Shown: positions 47,549 through 56,666 of the stretch, in pieces
Layout of the letters: each line of letters starts with the position of its first letter
Position numbering within the stretch: position 1 is the stretch's first letter
Source: M3007 sp964621185
Lineage (GTDB): Bacteria > Bacteroidota > Bacteroidia > Chitinophagales > Saprospiraceae
Assembly: GCA_964621185.1 (NCBI GenBank)
Contig: CAZULM010000013.1
Coordinates: 1-64,000, forward strand
DNA length: 64,000 nt
Reading direction: 5' to 3'
Program-made: the position numbers and the translations under genes
The notes under the pieces: model-generated
The model's database searches: none
What the model was told of the DNA's origin: nothing
Seen by the model: the letters and a program-made list of their open reading frames with translations, nothing else

Positions 47549-48658
47549 CTATTGGGTTTTCAGCGCATCAACGGCACTGCGGGCAGCACGCGCTGCCGCG
47601 TGTACGGAAACCCAATCATTCCCATCCGTGTACTCGCCGCCTGCAAAATAGATTTTATCCATAACAGATTTACCAAGCGTTTTTACGGCTTTCCAATCAG
47701 CGTAATCAGACAAGTAGCCCGATTTGATAAAGGGTTCATTGTTCCAATTTTGATAAATATGTTTGATATAATTCGGCGTTGCTTGATTTGAATAAATCCC
47801 ATCCAGTTCCGACAAAATATAATCTTTCAGCTGATTTCCCGACAATGCGGCGTAGTCGAGCGCCGGCTTACCGACAACAAATAAGCCCAGGATGTTTTTG
47901 GAAGTGTTTTGTCCAAGCGCTGCATTGTAATATATTTTCTGGCCATTGCTGGCTGGAGATATATTGAATGCGTATTCATCATCGGAATAGAATTTTTGGG
48001 AGAATTCAAAAAATGCTTTGAACCCCGCCCAAATGGTGGAGTTGTTTATCGCATCCAACTTTTCACCCGGCAAGGCTGGCTGGAAGTTGATGTCGCCATC
48101 CTGGAGCACCTTCAGCGGGACAGAGACAACCACTTTATCGGCTGTGTATTGGCTATTTTGTGTATTGACGGTAATTTTTTCTCCCGAATAGTCAATGGAC
48201 TGTACGATGGTATTGTATGAAATTTTAGGCTTAATGGACGGGACGATAAACTCGTCGAAAAAATTATACCAGGAATAGTCCACAAATTTTCGATCCGGGC
48301 TGTCCGGAATCGTTTCAATATTGATTTGGACGGTGGGGTCGTGCACAATTTCCTGAAAAATACTTGTACTGGTTTCAATCCATTCAGCCCCCAATGGAAT
48401 GGGGAAATCAGCAAAATCAGCATTAATCCTGACCCTGCCCCCATGAAACGCCGACGCCTCAAGAATTTCAAAATCAATGCCCAGTTGCTGCAACAAATAG
48501 CCCGTGGACAAACCGCCCACACCCGCCCCGACAATGATGACCTTGCCTTTAAACGTCGGCTGAACGGTATCGTCGTTGTTACACGACAGCATGGAAGATT
48601 GAAACGGCATGCTTATCCCCAGGATGCCGCACATTTTCAGGAAATCTTTTCTTGTCAT
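47549..48658 (-). CDS. Flavin-containing amine oxidase / FAD-dependent oxidoreductase, exported
   Basis: 369 residues. The FAD-binding motif is KVIIVGAGVGGLSTGYLLQQ followed by LEASAFHGGRVR, and the C-terminal FAD contact is KIYFAGGEYTDGNDWVSVHA. The N-terminus (MTRKDFLKMCGILGISMPF, then MLSCNNDD) resembles an export signal ending in a possible lipobox Cys, so the enzyme may be a lipoprotein. The substrate is unknown. It is opposite in strand to the export operon and lies between two copies of the permease gene's end, suggesting insertion. The sequence is richer in AT than the neighbours. Confidence 0.85.
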   Translation of the reverse strand: MTRKDFLKMCGILGISMPFQSSMLSCNNDDTVQPTFKGKVIIVGAGVGGLSTGYLLQQLGIDFEILEASAFHGGRVRINADFADFPIPLGAEWIETSTSIFQEIVHDPTVQINIETIPDSPDRKFVDYSWYNFFDEFIVPSIKPKISYNTIVQSIDYSGEKITVNTQNSQYTADKVVVSVPLKVLQDGDINFQPALPGEKLDAINNSTIWAGFKAFFEFSQKFYSDDEYAFNISPASNGQKIYYNAALGQNTSKNILGLFVVGKPALDYAALSGNQLKDYILSELDGIYSNQATPNYIKHIYQNWNNEPFIKSGYLSDYADWKAVKTLGKSVMDKIYFAGGEYTDGNDWVSVHAAARAARSAVDALKTQ

Positions 48659-48756
48659 GTTATTTGTGTTCGGTTCTAAGCCAAAGTAATTGAACCATGG
48701 TGGATACCCAGCAAAATCTGTGAGACAGCAATCTATTGGCAAATATATGCCAAAAA

Positions 48757-48876
48757 GTGGTGCATATGGTGATGCTCAAAAGCGAGCAGTTTTCCGGATA
48801 TATTGCACCAGTTGGGCGTGATTGCGACGATGGCGTTGGTGTTGAACAGTTGAGCAGTGTGGAATTATCGGAAGAC
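48757..48876 (+). pseudogene. Broken duplicate of the 3' end of the YbhR-like permease gene
   Basis: Positions 48757-48876 align with 47294-47412 with about 12 differences, including a one-base insertion (CAAAAGCGAG against CAAAGCGAG) that shifts the frame. No further permease sequence is found on either side. The fragment sits between the amine oxidase start and the end of the restriction endonuclease gene. Confidence 0.8.
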
Positions 48877-48885
48877 GGGGTGGGA

Positions 48886-49500
48886 TTATGGTTCAATCCC
48901 CAAAATAAGCAAGGGAACAGGCGGGCTGTTTCTTCCTTGCCGCATAACATTGTAAACTTCACCTTCATAATAAGCAACTCCGCTGCTCATTTGAGTTTGC
49001 ATTTTCTTGGTAGGCAGGATTTCGATTCCAAGGTTTATTACCCCACCAGAATAAAAAAGCATGTGTTTCACGAACAAATCAAATGCTACGAAGGCATATT
49101 TCCCAAACTGAACTTCAACGGCAATTTTGTCCTTTACAAAATCTGTCTGGTTGTAACTATAAATCGGCTCCTTTTCTCCACTTTGAATTAGAAACTCCTT
49201 TTGCTCTTTTGCAGTCATAAGGAGACTTTTTTCCATGAGTTCACGGTTCAAAGTTATGTAGTAATTATACCTGCTTTCCGTCCAATTTCGGTTGTTAAAA
49301 GCTTTGTTGAAGGCAGCGTTTAGGTCAATTGGCGAAAGTAAATTGTTGCCAATTTTTCGTTTCTCTTTACTTATTTTCGTTCTAAACTGCTCAGCATCAA
49401 TAGATTCAATAACAGACTTTATTTCATCATAAAGATTGTTGTGGTGAACGATTAGATATTCTTCCCCGTTCAAGTGTGAATACTTTTGTGCAATTTTCAT
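48886..49500 (-). CDS. Type II restriction endonuclease, BglII/BstYI family
   Basis: 204 residues. The active-site pattern D-X8-E-X-Q is at Asp120, Glu129 and Gln131 (TDFVKDKIAVEVQFGK), the unusual Gln-containing variant described for BglII. The strand-helix that follows (YAFVAFDLFVKHMLFY) and the C-terminal RQGRNSPPVPLLILGI also fit the family. The expected target is GATC-centred (AGATCT or RGATCY); which one cannot be told. The ATG at 49500 is chosen over an in-frame TTG at 49506. The gene starts two bases after the methyltransferase stop. Low GC suggests transfer. Confidence 0.85.
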   Translation of the reverse strand: MKIAQKYSHLNGEEYLIVHHNNLYDEIKSVIESIDAEQFRTKISKEKRKIGNNLLSPIDLNAAFNKAFNNRNWTESRYNYYITLNRELMEKSLLMTAKEQKEFLIQSGEKEPIYSYNQTDFVKDKIAVEVQFGKYAFVAFDLFVKHMLFYSGGVINLGIEILPTKKMQTQMSSGVAYYEGEVYNVMRQGRNSPPVPLLILGIEP

Positions 49501-49502
49501 AC

Positions 49503-50465
49503 TCAACTTTTTGCGCCATTACTGTCTGAAAATTCTAGCTGCATCCATTCTTTTGGCATTTGAGAGACTTTGTCTTTCCCAGTTGGCTTGTGAATGGGCT
49601 TATTGATGGGCCTAACCTTGAGGCTCCCATCATTTAGGTCTTTTATCCTTTGTCTAGCGATTTTGCAATAATTAGCATCTTTTTCCATCCCAATTGCATT
49701 CCGCTTGTTTTTAATAGCCCCAATAATCGTAGAACCTACACCAGCATAAGGGTCAAGAACCCAACTGTCTTCATCGGTCAAGGCAAGCACACAGCGCTCC
49801 ACCAATTCAATTGGAAATTGACATGGATGGTCAGTTTTTTCCGGGTGATTGGATTTTACATTGGGAATATCCCATAATGCCCGGTCCCAATCCTGTTCCA
49901 AAATCTCCCAAATATCACTAGGGTTCTTTCCCAGGGGATTTCCTGAAAGCTCTCCTCTTTTTTCCCCTTTAAAATGCCTTTTGCCGGGATACTTCGAGGG
50001 CACACGGACGCTGTCAAGGTTAAAAATATACTCATCAGTTTTGCTAAACCAGAGAATTGTCTCATATCGCCCACTAAACCGGTTGTTGGCGTGGAGGCCA
50101 TGGCCAAAGTGCCAAATTATCCTGTTCCTGAGTTTTAGGCCGTGCTTTTTGAAAATTTGATAATAAAAAATATCAAGCGGGAATACTTCGCCTTTTTCTA
50201 CATAATTGCCAACCTGCCAACATAAATTGCCTTTGTTTGAAAGTACCCTTACCAATTCGTTTATTACTTCTGCTTGCGTTTCCAGATATTTTTCAATACT
50301 CGTTTTTGACTCATAGGACTTGCCAATATTATACGGAGGTGAGGTCAAAACCAGATCAAACTTATTGCCTTCAAGCTTTTTTAGCAAATTTAAACAATCG
50401 CCATTTTGGATTTGATAATCAGTGTCCGGGCTAATAAAATCAAATAAGGGTTCTTCGATTCTCAT
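49503..50465 (-). CDS. Type II DNA methyltransferase, beta class, partner of the BglII/BstYI-like enzyme
   Basis: 320 residues. The catalytic motif IV TSPPYNIGKSYE lies near the N-terminus and the SAM motif I LDPYAGVGSTIIGA near the C-terminus, which is the beta-class order. SPPY is usual for N4-cytosine and some N6-adenine enzymes; the BglII methylase is N4-cytosine, so m4C is the first guess. The gene is directly upstream of the nuclease on the same strand, with no controller gene visible. AT-rich codon use differs from the flanking ruvC gene. Confidence 0.88.
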   Translation of the reverse strand: MRIEEPLFDFISPDTDYQIQNGDCLNLLKKLEGNKFDLVLTSPPYNIGKSYESKTSIEKYLETQAEVINELVRVLSNKGNLCWQVGNYVEKGEVFPLDIFYYQIFKKHGLKLRNRIIWHFGHGLHANNRFSGRYETILWFSKTDEYIFNLDSVRVPSKYPGKRHFKGEKRGELSGNPLGKNPSDIWEILEQDWDRALWDIPNVKSNHPEKTDHPCQFPIELVERCVLALTDEDSWVLDPYAGVGSTIIGAIKNKRNAIGMEKDANYCKIARQRIKDLNDGSLKVRPINKPIHKPTGKDKVSQMPKEWMQLEFSDSNGAKS

Positions 50466-50548
50466 GTCAGCAATTTTGCAGTAAAGTTAAAGAATTTGAC
50501 CAGCTTCACAATGGCATTTGATTTCCTTTCTGAAATAATGGCCTTTGA

Positions 50549-51115
50549 TCATTTCCCCCGCCCCGGATTTTCCTTCAAAAAAGCCTTCCAGCCTGTAAAC
50601 GATTTTTTCACCCCGCCCATTGGCCCCGACGACTGGTACCAATGACAAAGCGCGGTAGCCAGGGCATCGGTCGCATCGAAGGATTTTTCCGGCAATTTGG
50701 TATTCAGGATTTTTTCCAGCATCCTGGCCACTTGCTCCTTGGAGGCATTGCCGTTGCCCACCACGGCGCTCTTGATTTTTTTGGGCATATATTCGGTAAT
50801 GGCCAGGTTGTTGACCATGCCGGCGGCGATGGCCACGCCTTGTGCGCGACCGAGTTTTAGCATGGACTGCACGTTTTTCCCGAAAAAAGGCGCTTCAATG
50901 GCCATTTCCGTTGGCAAATGCTGCCGGATAAGGTCTTGTACCTGTTCAAAAATATAACGCAGTTTCAAGGTTTGCTCCTCCCCTACATGACCGAAAGTGA
51001 CCACGCCGATCTCGATCACCTTGATGTTTTTTTTGTCGGCATCAATAATGGCAAAACCCAGGGCATTGGTGCCAGGGTCGATGCCGAGAATGCGTTTGGG
51101 TGGCGTGGTTTCCAT
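50549..51115 (-). CDS. ruvC: Crossover junction endodeoxyribonuclease RuvC
   Basis: 188 residues. RuvC cuts Holliday junctions as a dimer with RuvAB. Acidic catalytic residues are visible in GIDPGTNALGFAI (first Asp), MAIEAPFFGKNVQSM (Glu) and the C-terminal SFDATDALATALCHWY (Asp-Ala-x-Asp-Ala). The frame stays open 61 codons upstream, but that part consists of repeat DNA; the ATG at 51115 directly precedes TTPPKRILGIDPG and is chosen. Confidence 0.92.
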   Translation of the reverse strand: METTPPKRILGIDPGTNALGFAIIDADKKNIKVIEIGVVTFGHVGEEQTLKLRYIFEQVQDLIRQHLPTEMAIEAPFFGKNVQSMLKLGRAQGVAIAAGMVNNLAITEYMPKKIKSAVVGNGNASKEQVARMLEKILNTKLPEKSFDATDALATALCHWYQSSGPMGGVKKSFTGWKAFLKENPGRGK

Positions 51116-51252
51116 GACTGCGAAGGTCGGAATTCTCATCAAACAAGCCCAAACTTTCACAAGTGCCAAATAATTCTTGTCTGGAACTGGCTGTGCGCTA
51201 ACTTTGCCCTCTGATGAATGTTCAGTTTTGATGCGGCATTGCTGCAATAGAA

Positions 51253-51313
<61 letters not shown>

Positions 51314-51318
51314 ACATA

Positions 51319-52479
51319 ATGGAGACCATAGGCATTCTTGGAGCTGGCGCAATGGGCAGCGGTATCGCGCAGGTAGCCGCCGCTGCTGGACATAATGTAT
51401 TAATCTGCGACAACCTTACCATCGCACTCACAAAATCGAGCAAAAAAATGCAGGCAACCCTCGATATGCTGGTGGAAAAGGAAAAAATGACAAATGCAGA
51501 GGCAACCTCGTTCATGGGAAGGCTCAAATACACCGACCACATGAGCGACTTCCGCAACTGCGGCATTATCATTGAAGCCATTGTGGAAGACATTGAATCC
51601 AAACGGATTGCATTTAAAAGCATGGAGGCCATCGTCAGCACGGATGCGATCCTTGCCAGCAATACTTCCTCGCTTTCTATCTCGGCTATTGGCGCCCAGC
51701 TCAAACACCCGGAGCGCATCCTTGGCGTGCATTTTTTCAACCCAGCCCCACTGATGCGGCTGGTAGAGATCATTCCTGGGCTGCAAACCGACCAAGCTGT
51801 GGTGGAGCGCGGGAAAAAAATCATTGACTCCTGGGGCAAAACGACCGTACAAGCCAAAGACACTCCCGGCTTTATCGTCAACCGCGTCGCACGACCATTT
51901 TATGGCGAAGCTCTGCGCATTTATGATGAAGGCATTGCCGACGAACCCACCATCGATTGGGCCATGCGCGACATCTGCGGGTTCCGGATGGGCCCGTTCG
52001 AGCTTATGGACTTCATCGGAAACGACATCAACTATGCCGTGACCGAAGTGGTGTTCAGCAACTTTTTTTACGACCCGCGTTACAAACCGTCATTCACCCA
52101 AAAGCGGCTGGTAGAAGCGCATTATTTCGGCAGGAAATCGGGCCGCGGCTTCTACGACTACCGGGAAGGCGCCGTAAAGCCAGAGCCGAACCGAAACGAT
52201 GCCCTTGGCCGCGAAATCGCCAACCGCATCCTGGCTATGCTCATCAACGAAGCCGCCGATGCCCTGTACCTCCGCATTGCCAGTCGCGAAGATATAGACC
52301 TGGCCATGACCCAGGGCGTGAACTACCCGAAAGGCCTCCTGGCCTGGGCCGACGACCTGGGCATCAGCACCATTGTGGACAAACTTGATTCCCTTTATGT
52401 GGAATATTTGGAGGACCGGTACCGCTGCAGCCCACTGCTGAGGAAGATGGCACGAAATGGGCAGAAGTTCTTTTCGTAG
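51319..52479 (+). CDS. 3-hydroxyacyl-CoA / 3-hydroxybutyryl-CoA dehydrogenase
   Basis: 386 residues. An NAD-binding motif GILGAGAMGSGIAQVAA at the N-terminus is followed by ILASNTSSLSISAIG and HFFNPAPLMRLVEII, with the His-Glu catalytic pair in the latter region, and KDTPGFIVNRVARPFYGEAL, where the first C-terminal domain begins. A second C-terminal domain (residues 290-386, INEAADALYLRIASREDIDL) makes the protein longer than the minimal ~285-residue enzyme and like PaaH-type proteins. It oxidises 3-hydroxyacyl-CoA in beta-oxidation, butyrate or phenylacetate pathways; which one is not shown by its neighbours. Confidence 0.9.
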   Translation: METIGILGAGAMGSGIAQVAAAAGHNVLICDNLTIALTKSSKKMQATLDMLVEKEKMTNAEATSFMGRLKYTDHMSDFRNCGIIIEAIVEDIESKRIAFKSMEAIVSTDAILASNTSSLSISAIGAQLKHPERILGVHFFNPAPLMRLVEIIPGLQTDQAVVERGKKIIDSWGKTTVQAKDTPGFIVNRVARPFYGEALRIYDEGIADEPTIDWAMRDICGFRMGPFELMDFIGNDINYAVTEVVFSNFFYDPRYKPSFTQKRLVEAHYFGRKSGRGFYDYREGAVKPEPNRNDALGREIANRILAMLINEAADALYLRIASREDIDLAMTQGVNYPKGLLAWADDLGISTIVDKLDSLYVEYLEDRYRCSPLLRKMARNGQKFFS

Positions 52480-52536
52480 GTATCACCACAGAGAATTTCA
52501 CCACAGCGTTTGAATCACCAGGTCCTCCGTGGTGAA

Positions 52537-53235
52537 TCAAACCATCCCCTCATCCGCAAAGCTGTAATACCCCCGCTCCGAAACGATCAGATGGTCGAGC
52601 ATGGGCAGGTCAAGGATTTTGCCCCCTTGCTTGAGCCTTTCTGTCAGCTCAATGTCTGCCCTGCTGGGCTGTAGACTCCCCGACGGGTGGTTGTGGACAG
52701 CGATAAAGCTGGCAGCACGGGCATTAAGCGCCGTTTTCAGCACCAGTTTCAAATCGACTACCGTGCCGCTCGTGCCGCCGATGCTAATGCGTTCCCTGGA
52801 GAACACCTCGTTGGCGCGGTTGAGCAGCAACAGCCAAAATTCTTCGTGTTGCAGGTCGGCCAGCATGGCAGCGATCACGTTGAAAGCGTCGCGGCTGGAG
52901 CTGATCCGCGGGCGCAGGCGCAGGTCGGACAACTGGCGGCGGCGGCCAATCTCCAGCGCCGCAGCGATCGTGATCGCCTTTGCTTCGCCAACGCCCTTGA
53001 ACTGCCGAAGGTCGTTGATGCTGCGTTTGCCAAGGTCATGCAAATTGTTTTCAACGGAAGCGAGGATGCGTTGCGACAACGCGACGGCACTTTCACCTTT
53101 TGAGCCTGAGCCGATCAGGATGGCAAGCAGCTCGGCATCGCTCAGGGCCGACAAGCCTTTGAGGAGCATTTTTTCCCGAGGCCGGTCTTCTTCGGCCCAT
53201 CGGGTGATGGATTGAGGTTGATAGTCGTGGGTCAT
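52537..53235 (-). CDS. radC: RadC-family JAB-domain protein
   Basis: 232 residues. An N-terminal helix-hairpin-helix region (LRQFKGVGEAKAITIAAALE) precedes a JAB/MPN+ metallopeptidase-like domain with HNHPSGSLQPSRADIELTER, which gives the H-x-H-x10-D zinc pattern. The start MTHDYQPQSITRWAEEDRPR is typical. The frame runs open upstream through a heptamer repeat, but that part is not protein-like. The cellular role of RadC is unsettled; a role in DNA repair is no longer well supported. Confidence 0.92.
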   Translation of the reverse strand: MTHDYQPQSITRWAEEDRPREKMLLKGLSALSDAELLAILIGSGSKGESAVALSQRILASVENNLHDLGKRSINDLRQFKGVGEAKAITIAAALEIGRRRQLSDLRLRPRISSSRDAFNVIAAMLADLQHEEFWLLLLNRANEVFSRERISIGGTSGTVVDLKLVLKTALNARAASFIAVHNHPSGSLQPSRADIELTERLKQGGKILDLPMLDHLIVSERGYYSFADEGMV

Positions 53236-53279
53236 TAAATAAAGGTAAGGGGCATTTTTGATAAATGCAAGCGCCGTTT

Positions 53280-53495
53280 GGAATGCGGAGTGCGGAATTC
53301 GGAGTGCGGAATGGGGAATGTGGAGTTCGGAGTGGGGAGTGCGGAATGCGGAATTCGGAGTGCGGAATGGGGAATGCGGAGTTCGGAATGGGGGATGGGG
53401 AGTGGGGAATGCGGAATGCGGAGTTCGGAGTGCGGAATGGGGAGTGCGGAATTCGGAGTGCGGAGTTCGGAATGGGGGATGGGGGTGCGGAATGG
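53280..53495. repeat. Heptanucleotide minisatellite, about 31 units of GGARTKS
   Basis: Units such as GGAATGC, GGAGTGC, GGAATTC, GGAGTTC and GGAATGG follow one another without spacers for 216 bases (one unit has six bases). One strand is G-rich with GG every seven bases. It fills the gap between the dnaX stop and the radC start (minus strand) and accounts for the heptad-like peptide PHSALRT seen if it is translated. Confidence 0.9.
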
Positions 53496-53515
53496 GACTG
53501 TTGAGGTTGTGGTGC

Positions 53516-55324
53516 TCAATCGTCGAGCCGGAAGTCGAAGCGGAGCAGGAGGGCTTCAACGAGGGGGTTGGATTCTATCAGGTTTTCGAGCTTTTCTTTT
53601 TGGCTCAATGGGCGGGCGGGGCGGGCGGCCAGCTGTTCTTGCTTTTTGGACTCGTCCAATTTCACCTGGACCTTCAATTCTTTGTCGTTGAGGCGGTGGC
53701 GGAGTGTTTCGCAAAGCCTGGTCAGCTCGGCTTTTATATTGTTCTCGTCGATGGTGGTGCCAACTATGGCCGTGATGGTTTTGCCTTCCAGCTGGAGCTC
53801 CGCATGGCTGAGCGCCATGTTCATCAATTTTGATTCGACGGACTCCGCGTACAGCGCCCATTCGGTGCGGGTGTTTTCGAGGCTGAGTCGGCTCGTGAGC
53901 GTCGCGTTGCGTGCCTCTTCTATTTCAACTGCGGTATCGTAAGCATCGAGGCGCAGGGAGATTGCCTCGGATTTTTTCAAGCCCAGCCGCACTTCTGCAG
54001 TGAGGGTGCTGATGGCATCGCGGCTCAATTCGGTGGCATTGCCGGCTGCATTGTTTTGGGTAGCGGGGGCAATCGGCTTTGCACTGCTGGTGGGTGTGCT
54101 GCTCGAGGTTCCGTTACCATTCCCGTTGCTGGCAGCTGAATTTTCGATTGAAACCGGCTTTGCATTGCCGTTTTCCGGGCTTTTCTTCAGGTCAGCCGTT
54201 TTTTTTTCCTGCTCGACCGATTTCACTGCCCGGTTGATGTAGCACATTTTGAGCAGCGCCATCTCAACGTGCAAGCGTTTGTGGCGGGCTGTTTTGAAAT
54301 GGATGTCGCAATCGTTGAGGATGTTCAGGGCGGTGAGCAGGAACGAGGGCGGCGCCAGGCTGGCTTGCTGGCTGTATCGCTCGCGGAGGCTTTCGCCCGA
54401 TTCGAGCAGGGCCAGGGTAGCCGGGTCTTTGCAGACGAGGATGTTGCGCAGGTGCTCGGCCAGGCCGTTGACAAAAGTATCGGGCTCAAAGCCTTTGCGC
54501 AGTATTTGGTCGAAAAGGTTCAGGATGGACGCGGCATCTTCAGCCAGCAAAGCATCCGTTATCTGGAAATAGTAATCGTAATCGAGTACGTTCAGGTTTT
54601 CTATCACCCCGGCGTAGGTGATTTTTTTGCCAGCCGCCCCAGCTTTGATGCGGTCGAAAATGGAGAGCGCATCGCGCAGGGCGCCGTCGGCTTTTTGGGC
54701 GATGATGTGCAGCGCATCTCCTTCTGCCTCAATGTTTTCTTTCTGGCAAATGGCCTCCAAATGCCCCACCATATCGGCCACGGTAATGCGGCGGAAGTCG
54801 AAAATCTGGCAGCGGGAAAGGATAGTAGGGATAATCTTGTGCTTCTCCGTGGTGGCTAAGATAAAAATGGCGTAGGGCGGCGGCTCTTCCAGCGTTTTCA
54901 AAAAAGCGTTGAAGGCCTGGTTGGAGAGCATGTGCACCTCGTCGATGATGAACACCTTGTACCGGCCTTGCTGGGGCTGAAAGCGCACCTGCTCGGTGAG
55001 GGCCCGGATATGCTCCACGGAATTGTTGGAAGCCGCATCGAGCTCGATGATGTTGAAAGAGGCGCTTTCGTTGAATGACTTGCAGGAGGAACATTCGTTG
55101 CAAGCTTCGAAGTCTTTTGTCCGGCTCTCGCAGTTGAGGATTTTAGCGAGAATCCGTGCGCATGTCGTTTTCCCCACCCCGCGTGGCCCTGTGAACAAAA
55201 ACGCATGGGCAACGTGGTCGGTAGCCAGGGCGTTTTTCAGGGTGCCGGCAACGTGCTGCTGCCCCACCACGTCTTCAAAACGCTGGGGACGATATTTGCG
55301 GGCGGATACGACGAAGTTGCTCAT
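53516..55324 (-). CDS. dnaX: DNA polymerase III subunit gamma/tau
   Basis: 602 residues. The clamp-loader ATPase has Walker A GPRGVGKTTCARILAKI, a four-cysteine zinc module (CNECSSCKSF after an earlier Cys), DEVHMLSNQAFNAFLKTLEE (Walker B and sensor region) and the SRC motif (LSRCQIFDFR). Domain III extends to about residue 365. A Ser/Asn/Thr-rich linker (residues 375-430) leads to a C-terminal tau-like domain. Cytoplasmic; loads the sliding clamp. The frame begins MSNFVVSARKYRPQRFEDVV, the standard start. Confidence 0.95.
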   Translation of the reverse strand: MSNFVVSARKYRPQRFEDVVGQQHVAGTLKNALATDHVAHAFLFTGPRGVGKTTCARILAKILNCESRTKDFEACNECSSCKSFNESASFNIIELDAASNNSVEHIRALTEQVRFQPQQGRYKVFIIDEVHMLSNQAFNAFLKTLEEPPPYAIFILATTEKHKIIPTILSRCQIFDFRRITVADMVGHLEAICQKENIEAEGDALHIIAQKADGALRDALSIFDRIKAGAAGKKITYAGVIENLNVLDYDYYFQITDALLAEDAASILNLFDQILRKGFEPDTFVNGLAEHLRNILVCKDPATLALLESGESLRERYSQQASLAPPSFLLTALNILNDCDIHFKTARHKRLHVEMALLKMCYINRAVKSVEQEKKTADLKKSPENGNAKPVSIENSAASNGNGNGTSSSTPTSSAKPIAPATQNNAAGNATELSRDAISTLTAEVRLGLKKSEAISLRLDAYDTAVEIEEARNATLTSRLSLENTRTEWALYAESVESKLMNMALSHAELQLEGKTITAIVGTTIDENNIKAELTRLCETLRHRLNDKELKVQVKLDESKKQEQLAARPARPLSQKEKLENLIESNPLVEALLLRFDFRLDD

Positions 55325-55408
55325 GTGGGCTGAGCCGGAGGCGGATTTTTTGGTAAAGGTAATATCCTTTGGGCAAGGAAAGGGCAGAAGTTATCAACAG
55401 CGCCGGTG

Positions 55409-56590
55409 TCAGCCTTCCAGCGATTGGATGAAATACTCGATCTTGTTTTTCAGCATGGCATCGCTTTCACCCACTATCTCTTTGGCTTTCAAGGCAGTAG
55501 CGCGGGCTTTTTTCTTGTCGCCCTGCATTTTGTACACCCCGGCAAGGGTCATCCAATAATCGGCGAGGCCGCCCGTTTCAGCGGCTTTTTTTGCCCACTT
55601 GCCCGCTTGGGCGATCACTTTTTTATCCTCCGGGAAGGCACGTATCAAGCTCACAGTGAGTTCGTGCAATTTCAGGGCATTGTTCCCGACTTCGGACTTT
55701 TGGAATTTCTTCGCCGCATTCAAAAACTTTCCCGCATCCTTTACGGCTTTGTAGTAGCTCATGTCGGCATCCAGCGCGAAAGCACTGGCGCGGCTTTTGT
55801 TCGCCTCATTCATCTTGGCCTTAGCCTCGGCCAGCAGCGGCTCGCTCTTGAATTCGATGGCCTTGCTCAAGGTGCTTTTGCAGGCCCTTTCCACTTTGTT
55901 GTCCACGGTTTCCCGACTGGTGATGGCAACAATCTTGTCCTGGTACTTCAGCAACAGGTCGAACACGCGGCTGTCGGCTTCCACGGCGCCTTCGAGGATG
56001 AAGCGGAGGTTGAAATCGGTCGTGAGGTCTTCCTGGCTGTTGAGGTAATCGTTGGTGACCTTAAGCGAAGATTTTCCCGCAGCGTTGAGCGCGCGCACAT
56101 AGTCGAACAGCATCTTCGGGTCGCGGTCGCCGGCTTCGTATTTCTTTTCGTAATCGACCGACTTGTCGTTTCTGCCCATCGCTTTTTTGCCGGTTTCGAG
56201 CAGTTGTTCCACATTCTTGGCGCCGATCTCTTTCATCACAATTTTCCCGCTATAGTCGATAAACATTAGCGTCGGGTATGAATTGACCGGGTATTTTCCA
56301 GCAAACTCCGCGTTTTCGCCCTTTTCCATGTCAATTTTTAGACAAAGGAAGTTGGCGTTGAAATACTCGCCCACTTTCGGGTCGGGGAAAGTCTCTTTTG
56401 CCATGCGCTTGCACGGGCCACACCAGGAGGCATAGGCATCCACAAAGATCAGTTTTTCTTCAGCTTTTGCCTTGGCCAGGGCCTCTTGCCAGGTGCCGTG
56501 GAAAAACTCGATGCCCTGGGCCTGAACAGTGGCCGACAGAGCGATGAAAAACAAAAAAACAATCGAAAACGGGCGCTGTATGGTTGTCAT
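55409..56590 (-). CDS. Exported thioredoxin-family protein with helical C-terminal region
   Basis: 393 residues. A signal peptide (MTTIQRPFSIVFLFFIALSA, cleaved after VQAQ) is followed by a thioredoxin fold with the active site WCGPC (Cys57 and Cys60) and the cis-Pro segment NSYPTLMFIDYSGK. Residues 170-393 are mostly helical and may form TPR-like pairs (YWMTLAGVYKMQGDKKKARA). It probably acts as a periplasmic disulfide reductase or isomerase. A -7-like TAGTTTTG (minus strand, 56641-56648) lies 50 bases upstream. Confidence 0.88.
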   Translation of the reverse strand: MTTIQRPFSIVFLFFIALSATVQAQGIEFFHGTWQEALAKAKAEEKLIFVDAYASWCGPCKRMAKETFPDPKVGEYFNANFLCLKIDMEKGENAEFAGKYPVNSYPTLMFIDYSGKIVMKEIGAKNVEQLLETGKKAMGRNDKSVDYEKKYEAGDRDPKMLFDYVRALNAAGKSSLKVTNDYLNSQEDLTTDFNLRFILEGAVEADSRVFDLLLKYQDKIVAITSRETVDNKVERACKSTLSKAIEFKSEPLLAEAKAKMNEANKSRASAFALDADMSYYKAVKDAGKFLNAAKKFQKSEVGNNALKLHELTVSLIRAFPEDKKVIAQAGKWAKKAAETGGLADYWMTLAGVYKMQGDKKKARATALKAKEIVGESDAMLKNKIEYFIQSLEG

Positions 56591-56666
56591 AGCATGAAAT
56601 TTTAGAGATAATGGAGTATGGAGCCTTGTTTTTTGAGGTGCAAAACTAACAACAAAAAACGAACAA

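Noticed and set aside
53236..53559. N-terminal extension of RadC rich in PHSALRT-type heptads
   Set aside because: It is translation of the heptamer minisatellite; the RadC domain start at 53235 is complete without it.
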